A stretch of 52,063 nucleotides of DNA from Marinomonas lutimaris (GTDB lineage: Bacteria > Pseudomonadota > Gammaproteobacteria > Pseudomonadales > Marinomonadaceae). This document shows, one piece after another, positions 16,806 through 22,919 of the stretch (position 1 is the first letter of the stretch; every line of letters begins with the position of its first letter). The translations under genes and the position numbers were made by a program. A model generated the notes under the pieces. It was not told where the DNA came from. It ran no database searches and saw nothing but the letters and a program-made list of their open reading frames with translations. The stretch covers positions 143,951 to 196,013 of the forward strand of contig NZ_JAHLLW010000008.1 in assembly GCF_019426345.1 (NCBI RefSeq). The letters are read 5' to 3'.

Positions 16806-17214
16806 TTCACAATTTCCTTTCGTCTGGATAAGTATTGGGCAAGCCCACGGGCAGGATTCGCAGAAGGACTTCGATGAATTTGAGGCCAATCTGAAGCGCG
16901 GGGAGCCGTTCGTGCTCTTGAGCGAGACCGCACCGATGGAAGGCTATGAGCACTCGCCAGAAGAGAAGAGGCGCACTGCGCTCTGGATGAAAAGGCACAA
17001 AGCCGAACTTCGCAAGCTGGTTCAGGCGATGATTATGGTGGAACCCAACATCGCAAAACGTCTGGGGTTCAAGGCGTTTGCCCTCGTGTTCTCCAAGTTC
17101 TGGGGCTACCCCTTGCTACTGGCCGCTTCACGTGAAGAGGCCATGGACATCGCAAGAGAACTGCTAGCTGGACAAACCGCCTCAGCCAATGCCCGCAACA
17201 CTTTTGATCATTGA
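16792..17214 (+). CDS. small soluble protein, STAS/SpoIIAA-like
   Basis: A 140-residue soluble protein of unknown function. The pattern of the second half (EEKRRTALWMKRHKAEL, then MIMVEPNIAKRLGFKAF, then FSKFWGYPLLLAASREEAM) resembles the SpoIIAA-like or STAS-like proteins in which a helical segment is followed by strand FVV-P and a final region before the helix that begins with EEA. This resemblance is by eye and weak. AGGA lies 8 bases before the ATG, and the gene overlaps the preceding membrane-protein gene by 14 bases, implying coupled translation and a shared task with it. It ends the receptor operon; nested hairpins follow. Confidence 0.65.
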   Translation: MSMNSSQFPFVWISIGQAHGQDSQKDFDEFEANLKRGEPFVLLSETAPMEGYEHSPEEKRRTALWMKRHKAELRKLVQAMIMVEPNIAKRLGFKAFALVFSKFWGYPLLLAASREEAMDIARELLAGQTASANARNTFDH

Positions 17215-17238
17215 GCAGGCGCGTATCAAATTTTTTCG

Positions 17239-17307
17239 ATCCCGCTTGTGCTCACGCTTCTGTCAGGCCCCTCATTCTTCCTGACATGTTTGTGATCCAA
17301 GTGGGAT
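17239..17307 (+). terminator. nested hairpins after the receptor operon
   Basis: Outer arms ATCCCGCTTG (17239-17248) and CAAGTGGGAT (17298-17307) pair with one G-T. Inside lies TGTCAGG (17261-17267) with CCTGACA (17280-17286). The outer stem is followed by only TTTT, so termination would be modest. It separates the receptor operon from the dehydrogenase promoter. Confidence 0.4.
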
Positions 17308-17316
17308 TTTGGCTGT

Positions 17317-17395
17317 AATGAATAATAATATGTCCGAATTTCACAATGATTTTTATATGCTTTCATTGTTATAAGAGGTGCCTAAATATAAATAA
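17317..17395 (+). promoter_or_regulatory. conserved island promoter element, copy B (before the alcohol dehydrogenase)
   Basis: Ungapped counterpart of 13895-13973. TGTCCGAATTTC starts at 17331. The inverted repeat is CAATGA (17344-17349) with TCATTG (17363-17368), again spaced by 13 bases. The -10-like TTATAA (17369-17374) sits at exactly the same offset as TTAAAT in copy A. The genes downstream in the two copies are unrelated in sequence, so conservation points to a shared regulator and not to gene duplication. Confidence 0.6.
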
Positions 17396-17412
17396 AAGAG
17401 AGGAGTCAATCC

Positions 17413-18483
17413 ATGAAAGCAATGGTCTATTACGGTGCCGAAGACATTCGCGTCGAAGAACGCACTAAGCCGAGCATTATCGATGCTACTGATGCTGTCA
17501 TCCGCATGACAAGGACGACGATCTGTGGCACCGACCTCGGCATCTGGAAAGGCAAAAACCCCGAGATCGAGCAGACGGCCAAGGACCGCGACGGTGCGTT
17601 CAACGGCCGTATTCTCGGCCACGAGGGAATTGGCATCATTGAGTCTGTCGGTGATTCGGTCAAGAACTTCAAGCCGGGCGACAAGGTTATTATTTCCTGC
17701 GTCAGCCGATGCGGGACCTGTGAGAACTGCCAGAAGCAGCTCTATTCCCATTGCCGCAATGACGGTGGCTGGATCATGGGTTATATGATTGACGGCACTC
17801 AGGCCGAGTACGTGCGCACGCCTTTTGCCGACAACTCGCTATACCTGCTGCCCGAAGGGCTCAACGAAGACGCGGCGGTGCTACTGTCCGATGCACTGCC
17901 GACCGCCCACGAGATCGGTGTGCAGAACGGCGGTGTCAAGCCGGGCGACACCGTGGCGATCGTAGGTGCTGGGCCAGTCGGCATGGGCTGCCTATTGACG
18001 GCACAGCTTTACTCGCCCAGCCAGATAATCATGATTGATATGGACGAAAACCGCTTGGCACTGGCCAGGGAGTTGGGGGCCACCCACATCATCAATTCCG
18101 CCAAGGAAGATGCTATCGAGAAAATCTTGGCGCTGACCGATGGCCGTGGTGTAGACTGCGCGATCGAAGCGGTGGGTATCGAGCCGACCTGGAATATCTG
18201 CCAGCACGTGGTCAAGGAAGGTGGCCATCTGGCCAACGTCGGTGTGCATGGTAAGCCGGTGAGCTTCGCCATCGAAAAACTCTGGATTCGCAACCTGACT
18301 ATCACGACCGGGCTGGTGAACGCCAACACCACCAGCATGCTACTGAAGTCGTGTTGCTCCGGCAAGCTAGCTGTCGAGAAGATGGCGACACATCGCTTCA
18401 ACTTCGACGAGATCGAGAAAGCCTACGACGTCTTCAAACATGCGGCCGACGAAAAGGCACTGAAGATCATCATCGACTATTGA
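17413..18483 (+). CDS. zinc-dependent alcohol dehydrogenase (MDR family)
   Basis: A 356-residue medium-chain dehydrogenase. Catalytic zinc ligands are C38 (TTICGTD) and H70-E71 (GHEG); the structural zinc site is complete with C100, C103, C106 and C114. The nucleotide fold GAGPVG is at 185-190, and D209 at the end of the second strand (MIDMDENR) points to NAD(H). The sequence resembles tetrameric secondary-alcohol or broad-range bacterial ADHs; the substrate is not known. GAGGAG precedes the ATG. G+C content is well above that of the core genes, suggesting transfer. Copy B of the island promoter element lies just upstream, tying the gene to the receptor operon. Downstream DNA is degenerate, so it may be transcribed alone. 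Confidence 0.9.
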   Translation: MKAMVYYGAEDIRVEERTKPSIIDATDAVIRMTRTTICGTDLGIWKGKNPEIEQTAKDRDGAFNGRILGHEGIGIIESVGDSVKNFKPGDKVIISCVSRCGTCENCQKQLYSHCRNDGGWIMGYMIDGTQAEYVRTPFADNSLYLLPEGLNEDAAVLLSDALPTAHEIGVQNGGVKPGDTVAIVGAGPVGMGCLLTAQLYSPSQIIMIDMDENRLALARELGATHIINSAKEDAIEKILALTDGRGVDCAIEAVGIEPTWNICQHVVKEGGHLANVGVHGKPVSFAIEKLWIRNLTITTGLVNANTTSMLLKSCCSGKLAVEKMATHRFNFDEIEKAYDVFKHAADEKALKIIIDY

Positions 18484-18529
18484 GCCCAGCAAGTGCGCAC
18501 CGTGCCCAGCACGGTGTCGTTACCCGAGG

Positions 18530-18743
18530 ATGAAAACCTCTGGAAATTGGTATCTACACCTTTGCCGACGCCAGCGTCGTGCAAAATCTCGGAGGGTTTG
18601 AACACCATCGTGCTTCCAGAGGTATCTCGGCGGTGATCAGCATCAACGGCCAGTTCCACTGTGTGATCTGGACGGGGCAAGGTCGGCGTCATACATCATT
18701 GCGATCGTCCGCAGCCTGGGGAAAGCGCGGGAACTGGGTGTAA
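18530..18743 (+). pseudogene. remnant of a luciferase-like (LLM) flavin monooxygenase
   Basis: From ATG at 18530, removing one A from the AAAA run would give MKPLEIGIYTFADAS, the typical N terminus of bacterial luciferase-like monooxygenases. As it stands the frame shifts after two codons. The frame that carries EIGIYTFADAS (from 18543) continues to a GFEHHR resembling the VGEHHR motif that lies about 50 residues further along in intact proteins, so an internal stretch is missing. It then runs into unrelated sequence and stops at 18741-18743. An intact family member has about 330-350 residues. The call is by motif only. Confidence 0.45.
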
Positions 18744-18927
18744 CCGCTTGGGCCGCTGACTATTCTGACCCCTCGCCGTTTCGGTCGCCGACGCGTTTCA
18801 ACAGACCTGCGCCTTCTCAAGGCTACCCGCAGTATCCTTTGGCCTACTAGCGCGACTTAAGGTGCCTAATTGACACTAGGTTTACAATATATACTATAGA
18901 TTCGACATCAATAATGGAGCTTTTCTG
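18744..18927. other. non-coding, degenerate stretch before the aldehyde dehydrogenase gene
   Basis: Together with the remnant before it this makes 444 bases between two genes. One frame reads about 60 codons without a stop from near 18670 to TAG at 18848-18850 (ARELGVTAWAADYSDPSPF), but no family is recognised and there is no start signal; it may be further gene debris. After 18850 the base composition drops. The segment AGGTGCCTAA at 18861-18870 also occurs in promoter copy B (17376-17385), but the rest of the element is absent. Confidence 0.4.
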
Positions 18928-20355
18928 ATGCATAATAATCTTCAGTTTTATATCGACGGATCTTGGGTAGAGCCGTCAAGCGATGCGGTGCTCGAAGTCA
19001 TCAACCCTGCCGACGGATCCGTCGCTGGCCAAGTCGCCCTTGGCAACGCGGATGACGTGGACAACGCCGTCTCCGCGGCGCGCAAGGCGTTCGAGAGCTA
19101 CTCACAGACGTCGGTAGCAGAACGTATAGCGCTCTTTGATCGCATCATCGCCGCGTATGAAAGGAGAATGGGCGACTTAGCTGTCGCAATCACCGAAGAA
19201 ATGGGCGCGCCACAATGGCTTGCAGAACAGCTGCAGGCGACGGTCGGCGTGGCTCATTTCCAGATCGCACGGGCTGCTTTGGCGGATTATCGTTTCGATG
19301 AACCGCTGGGTGCCACTGCAATTGTGCGGGAGGCTGTCGGTGTGTGCGCCCTGATCACGCCGTGGAACTGGCCGATGATGCTGATCGCCTCGAAAGTTGC
19401 CCCTGCGCTGGCCGCCGGATGCACCATGGTGTTAAAGCCATCTGAAATCGCGCCGTTCTCCGCTACGGTCTTTGCCGAGATTCTCGACGAGGCCGGTGTT
19501 CCCAAGGGGGTGTTCAACCTCATTCATGGCAATGGCCCAGGCGTCGGCAATGCTTTGACAAGCCACCCGGAGGTCGACCTTGTGTCCTTCACCGGCTCGA
19601 CGGCGGCGGGTGTTCAGGTCGCACGCAGCGCCGCCGGAACTATCAAGCGGGTGCATCAGGAACTGGGGGGCAAATCGCCGAATATCATCCTGCCCAGCGC
19701 TGATCTGGCATCGGCTGTCGAGGGTGGAGTGGCGCAGATCATGCTGAATTGCGGCCAATCCTGCAATGCCCCATCGCGTATGCTTGTCCATGTCGATCAG
19801 ATCGAAGAAGCGATCAGATACGCCCGAACGGCCGCGGAGACCTGGTCGGTCGGCCATCCTTCATCCAATGCAAAGATGGGGCCGGTGGCTTCCGAAGCGC
19901 AGTGGAACAAGATTCAGGGACTGATCCAGACTGGCATCGATGAAGGGGCTAGGCTCGTGACCGGTGGGCTCGGTCGCCCGGACGGACTTGAGACCGGCTT
20001 CTACGTCAAACCGACGGTCTTTGCCGATGTGCGCAACGACATGACCATTGCTCGGGAAGAGATTTTCGGCCCAGTCCTGGTCATCATTGCCTATTCCGAC
20101 GAAGAGGAAGCCGTGCGGATTGCCAATGACACGGTCTATGGGCTTTCGGCCTATGTTCAGGGCGAACGCGACGCGGCCAACGCCACGGCACGCCGCCTGC
20201 GAGCCGGTCAGGTTCTCTTGAACAATGCCAATCTCGATCTTGCCGCGCCCTTCGGCGGGTACAAGCAGTCCGGCAACGGCCGCGAATGGGGCCCGATGGC
20301 TATCGCTGATTTCCTTGAAATCAAAGCCATCGTGGGCCTCAACGAGGCGGACTGA
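18928..20355 (+). CDS. NAD(P)-dependent aldehyde dehydrogenase
   Basis: A 475-residue member of the aldehyde dehydrogenase superfamily that oxidises an aldehyde to a carboxylate. The catalytic set is complete: N147 (TPWNWP), E245 (HQELGGKSP) and nucleophile C279 (NCGQSCNAPSR). Cofactor-binding KPSEIAP (170-176) and FTGSTAAG (221-228) are present, as are the EEIFGPV and FGGYKQSGNGRE motifs. The substrate is not determined. GGAG lies 8 bases before the ATG. G+C is high, like the ADH and SDR genes beside it, and codon use differs from the core. With the alcohol dehydrogenase it could form an alcohol-to-acid route, though 444 bases of degenerate DNA separate them now. Confidence 0.92.
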   Translation: MHNNLQFYIDGSWVEPSSDAVLEVINPADGSVAGQVALGNADDVDNAVSAARKAFESYSQTSVAERIALFDRIIAAYERRMGDLAVAITEEMGAPQWLAEQLQATVGVAHFQIARAALADYRFDEPLGATAIVREAVGVCALITPWNWPMMLIASKVAPALAAGCTMVLKPSEIAPFSATVFAEILDEAGVPKGVFNLIHGNGPGVGNALTSHPEVDLVSFTGSTAAGVQVARSAAGTIKRVHQELGGKSPNIILPSADLASAVEGGVAQIMLNCGQSCNAPSRMLVHVDQIEEAIRYARTAAETWSVGHPSSNAKMGPVASEAQWNKIQGLIQTGIDEGARLVTGGLGRPDGLETGFYVKPTVFADVRNDMTIAREEIFGPVLVIIAYSDEEEAVRIANDTVYGLSAYVQGERDAANATARRLRAGQVLLNNANLDLAAPFGGYKQSGNGREWGPMAIADFLEIKAIVGLNEAD

Positions 20356-20505
20356 TACCTGAAACTAGCGTAACGTGATTGCCCCTGGACCGGTTACGCG
20401 GGTTCCGGGGGCAACCGGTGCGACGAATGTCAGCCGCTTAATGATGGTGCCGCTGCTTCGCATGCGGCCGTTTCGAAACAAATCAAAGAAAAGGATGTAA
20501 TTACC

Positions 20506-21189
20506 ATGTCACTCAGAAAGACCGCCGTCATCTTTGGCGTGGGCCCCGGTATCGGCATAGCTGCCGCCCGTGAGTTCGCAGCACTGGGCTACCGGCTCGC
20601 CCTCGTCGCCCGCACCAGCTCGAAGCTTGAGCGGCTTGTCGCGCAGTTCGAGGCAGCCGGAACGACCGCGAAAGGATTTGTGGCCGATGGCGGAGACGGC
20701 GCGTCGATCGACGCCGTCGTACCCGAGATCCGCAAGTGGGCAGAGGGCGACCCGAGTGTCGTGCTGTTCAACGCATTCACGTCTCAGCCGGCGGGGCCGA
20801 CACACAGGGTTTCCCCAGCGGGATTCGCGCGAAGCCTGCTGGTGAACGCTGCTGCGGCGCAGCATCTGGCCTATCACTTCGCACCCGCGTTGGTGGCGGC
20901 AGGCGAAGGCTCGTTGCTATTTACCGGAAATTCGATGCCGCTCCATCCGATGGGCAACGGCTTCGGCACGTTAAGCGCTGGCAAGTCTGCAATGCGGTCG
21001 GTGGCCCTGACTTTGGCCGAGGATCTTGCCGGGAGTGGTGTGCGGGTTGGCCTCCTCACTGTAGACGGCCCAACGGCCCGGGGTAGCGCCCTTGATCCCG
21101 ACGTGATCGCGGCCGAGTTCGTGAAGATGCACGAAGGCTCCGTCACCGACACGGAGATCATCTACAGTGGGCCATATGCTACGGCCTGA
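20506..21189 (+). CDS. SDR-fold protein lacking the catalytic tyrosine
   Basis: A 227-residue short-chain dehydrogenase/reductase fold. The cofactor motif is GVGPGIG (11-17), a variant of the usual TGxxxGIG, and R36 near the end of the second strand (LALVARTSSK) fits NADP(H). Ser143 and Lys160 stand at the expected spacing for the active site, but the tyrosine position (four before Lys160) is Leu156, in GTLSAGKSAM. A classical proton-relay reaction is therefore unlikely; the protein may be a specialised or non-catalytic member. AAGGAT precedes the ATG. It lies 150 bases after the aldehyde dehydrogenase in the same high-G+C block and is probably part of the same acquired unit. The stop is followed by an inverted repeat at the compositional boundary. 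Confidence 0.8.
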   Translation: MSLRKTAVIFGVGPGIGIAAAREFAALGYRLALVARTSSKLERLVAQFEAAGTTAKGFVADGGDGASIDAVVPEIRKWAEGDPSVVLFNAFTSQPAGPTHRVSPAGFARSLLVNAAAAQHLAYHFAPALVAAGEGSLLFTGNSMPLHPMGNGFGTLSAGKSAMRSVALTLAEDLAGSGVRVGLLTVDGPTARGSALDPDVIAAEFVKMHEGSVTDTEIIYSGPYATA

Positions 21190-21225
21190 ATGTTGGCTCC
21201 ATGCGCGCCGTCATCGGAATTGAAT

Positions 21226-21269
21226 TTAGGGGCAGATGAAAAATAGTATTTTTTAACATTTGCCCCTAA
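21226..21269. repeat. inverted repeat at the right compositional boundary of the island
   Basis: TTAGGGGCA (21226-21234) is exactly complementary to TGCCCCTAA (21261-21269), with 26 A+T-rich bases between them; flanking bases extend the match imperfectly. Left of it DNA is G+C rich (SDR gene), right of it A+T rich. It could be a terminator for the dehydrogenase genes, though no clear T-run follows, or the end of a transferred segment. Confidence 0.45.
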
Positions 21270-21290
21270 GTTGCTTTCAACGGAGAAGAA

Positions 21291-21670
21291 ATGAACCCCA
21301 AGGACGTTGTTCTATCATTCTGGAATGTTATGTAAACAAATGACTTTGCCAAAGCAAGCAAGTGGCTTAGTGCTGATTTTGAAGGTTTCTGGCCTCAGTC
21401 TGGTGAACTCATTGTTGGCAGGGATGGGTTTACAGCCATTAATTGCTATTATCCTACTAACGGTATTTGGCAGTTTACACTTCATTCGATTGTCTGTGAT
21501 GGTGCAACGGTTGTAACCGATGTTTCGATTACCGATGGTATTCAAAAAGCCCGTGCTATAACTTTTCACACAGTGGAAGATGATTTAATTATCAAGCAAA
21601 AAGGGTTTTGGCCTGAGCCTATGGAGCGCAAGCGTGGCGATCAAAATGGGTAAAGGTTGTACAAGAGTAA
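21291..21670 (+). pseudogene. NTF2/SnoaL-like protein gene with nonsense codon and frameshift
   Basis: From ATG at 21291, with CGGAGAAGAA just before it, the frame reads MNPKDVVLSFWNVM, then TAA at 21333-21335 (codon 15), then continues with TNDFAKASKWLSADFEGFWP and further family-like sequence. Near 21618-21620 one base is missing: after FWPEP the original C terminus YGAQAWRSKWVKVVQE is read only in the next frame, ending with TAA at 21668-21670. An intact copy would have about 126 residues and the cone-shaped fold of small NTF2/SnoaL-like proteins. Two independent lesions make a dead gene much more likely than programmed recoding or sequencing error. Base composition is that of the core. 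Confidence 0.8.
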
Positions 21671-21839
21671 TTAATACACTTAGGAAGAAATTAAGTTCAC
21701 ATTTCTATCGCTTGGCGTTGCGATCAATCTGCAGAATTCTTGATTGAGGTATAGGAAAATTGTTATTTCACGACGTTTTAACACAATGAGCCAAGCTTAG
21801 GGTAAACCACCTTCCAACTTAATCCTCATAGAATTTGCT

Positions 21840-21863
21840 AATTATATAAAATTTTATATAATT
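21840..21863. promoter_or_regulatory. perfect 24-bp AT palindrome, likely operator of the antitoxin
   Basis: The 24 bases are exactly self-complementary: AATTATATAAAA (21840-21851) followed by its reverse complement. It ends 29 bases before the XRE antitoxin ATG, where such proteins commonly bind to repress their own promoter. A -10-like TATAAA lies within it. Confidence 0.55.
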
Positions 21864-21892
21864 GGGATGTTATCAAATATTGGAGATGCATC

Positions 21893-22207
21893 ATGACGCT
21901 TAAGTTTTACGATAGTCCATTTCATGTCACTCATGACAATGACGTTGCTAGCAAAATGGCAATGAAAATGGATTTATCAATAATGCTATCAAACCTAATT
22001 AAAGAACAGGGTTGGACTCAGGTTGAAGCTGCGGAAAAGCTCAACATTAAGCAATCCAGAGTATCCGATCTGAAAAATGCAAAAATCGAAAAGTTTACCA
22101 TTGATGCCATGTTCGACATGCTCGATGCCTTAGGTTTTAAAACCCAGATGTCAATGCCATCATTACATGAGGCTTCAATAGCGATATCGAAAGCACAGGT
22201 GGCTTAA
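21893..22207 (+). CDS. XRE-family antitoxin/regulator (HigA-like)
   Basis: A 104-residue DNA-binding protein. The helix-turn-helix runs from about residue 40 to 62 (GWTQVEAAEKLNIKQSRVSDL) and is followed by KFTIDAMFDMLDALGF, the usual pattern of the XRE proteins paired with phage Gp49/HigB-like toxins. GGAGATG precedes the ATG, and a perfect AT palindrome lies further upstream, consistent with autoregulation. The gene is intact. Its presumed toxin lies on the opposite strand, tail to tail, sharing the four bases TTAA; normal pairs of this kind are on one strand. That toxin gene carries a nonsense codon, so the antitoxin may now be an orphan regulator. Confidence 0.85.
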   Translation: MTLKFYDSPFHVTHDNDVASKMAMKMDLSIMLSNLIKEQGWTQVEAAEKLNIKQSRVSDLKNAKIEKFTIDAMFDMLDALGFKTQMSMPSLHEASIAISKAQVA

Positions 22208-22533
22208 GTAAGTTGGGTTTTTAAGTCTTTTAGGCGTTGCTCGGCGATTTTCATTGCTTTCCGGTCAACACCATTTGTCGTTTTGGTGAAAGAGTGCAGA
22301 ACAATTATAGTATCCAAATACTTAGCCACGTATACGCATCGAAACGCAGGGCTGCCGTTGATTTTGAGCTCCACAACACCTGCTCCAATATTATTTAAAT
22401 GCTCAATTGTCAGTTCTGGGTTCTGTCCAAATTGGAGTCTTCTTAGATCTTTCCCAAATTCATCTTGAATAGTAACTGGCAAGTCTTTGTATTCGCGTTA
22501 AGCTGCATCGCTGACGAAGGCAAATCTTTTCAT
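22204..22533 (-). pseudogene. Gp49/HigB-like toxin gene disrupted by a nonsense codon
   Basis: Read on the minus strand from ATG at 22533, preceded by AAGGGA, the frame gives MKRFAFVSDAA, then TAA (22498-22500, codon 12), then REYKDLPVTIQDEFGKDL and the rest of a RelE/HigB-superfamily (phage Gp49-like) toxin. Family landmarks include GAGVVELKI, FRCVYVAKY, IIVLHSFTKTT and the final KIAEQRLKDLK. The segment after the stop could start only at a TTG (22482) without ribosome-binding site and would lack the first helix. Toxins of this family are ribosome-dependent mRNA interferases. The most likely reading is an inactivated toxin; reduced translation by readthrough cannot be ruled out. Confidence 0.7.
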
Positions 22534-22563
22534 CATGAGTCCCTTGCATAAATGAAAAGAGCA

Positions 22564-22592
22564 ATTGTACATTGAAAGATTGCATATTTTAA
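22564..22592 (-). promoter_or_regulatory. candidate promoter of the disrupted toxin gene
   Basis: On the minus strand TTAAAA (22592-22587) and TACAAT (22569-22564) are spaced by 17 bases, placing the start about 25 bases before the toxin ATG. The -35 is imperfect. It would make the toxin a separate transcription unit from the antitoxin. Confidence 0.4.
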
Positions 22593-22632
22593 TAAGCGGT
22601 ATTTTGTTGTGTTTGTAGGGTGGTATGACGTG

Positions 22633-22752
22633 ATGAGCAATCGTAATTTATTTGCAGAATTAATATTAGCCCTTGATGAAGTCAAACAGCATTCTGAAGA
22701 CAAATTGCCACTCAAACAAAGAGAAATGATATTCCGACGAGGTAGGCGATAG
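22633..22752 (+). pseudogene. truncated N-terminal fragment of a second antitoxin
   Basis: An open frame of 39 codons, MSNRNLFAELILALDEVKQ onwards to KLPLKQREMIFRRGRR. The RNLFAEL...LDEVK...KLPLKQ pattern resembles the N terminus of small XRE antitoxins that begin RNLF-EL--G-DAL----GK-TL. The helix-turn-helix that should follow is absent, so this looks like a 3'-truncated remnant. No toxin partner is recognisable upstream. It lies between the disrupted toxin and the 2Fe-2S protein gene. Confidence 0.4.
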
Positions 22753-22817
22753 TTTCGAGTGAGGAATGTCATTTCACTTTGTTGTTACTAAAAATTCCTA
22801 ATTTTACCTTGATAGCC

Positions 22818-22855
22818 AAGGCAATGCTTTTTCCCAAGTATTGCCTTTTCTTTTT
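22818..22855 (+). terminator. strong intrinsic terminator at the right end of the accessory region
   Basis: AAGGCAATGCTT (22818-22829) pairs with AAGTATTGCCTT (22836-22847), with one G-T pair, followed by TTCTTTTTTT. It insulates the downstream 2Fe-2S/sbcDC genes from the toxin-antitoxin debris. Confidence 0.75.
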
Positions 22856-22919
22856 TTAAGTGGGGGCAAGGTCTGTGGGTGAGAATATGCCATAATAGCC
22901 CAATCGAAGATGAGGTTAG

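Noticed and set aside
18477..18692. Minus-strand peptide with KPSEI and AGVGKGV, resembling a piece of an aldehyde dehydrogenase
   Set aside because: The two short matches are out of register for that family, and the plus strand of the same bases carries better landmarks of a luciferase-like monooxygenase.
18861..18870. AGGTGCCTAA before the aldehyde dehydrogenase, shared with promoter copy B
   Set aside because: Only ten bases match; TGTCCG and the CAATGA/TCATTG repeat are absent, so it is not counted as a third regulatory element.
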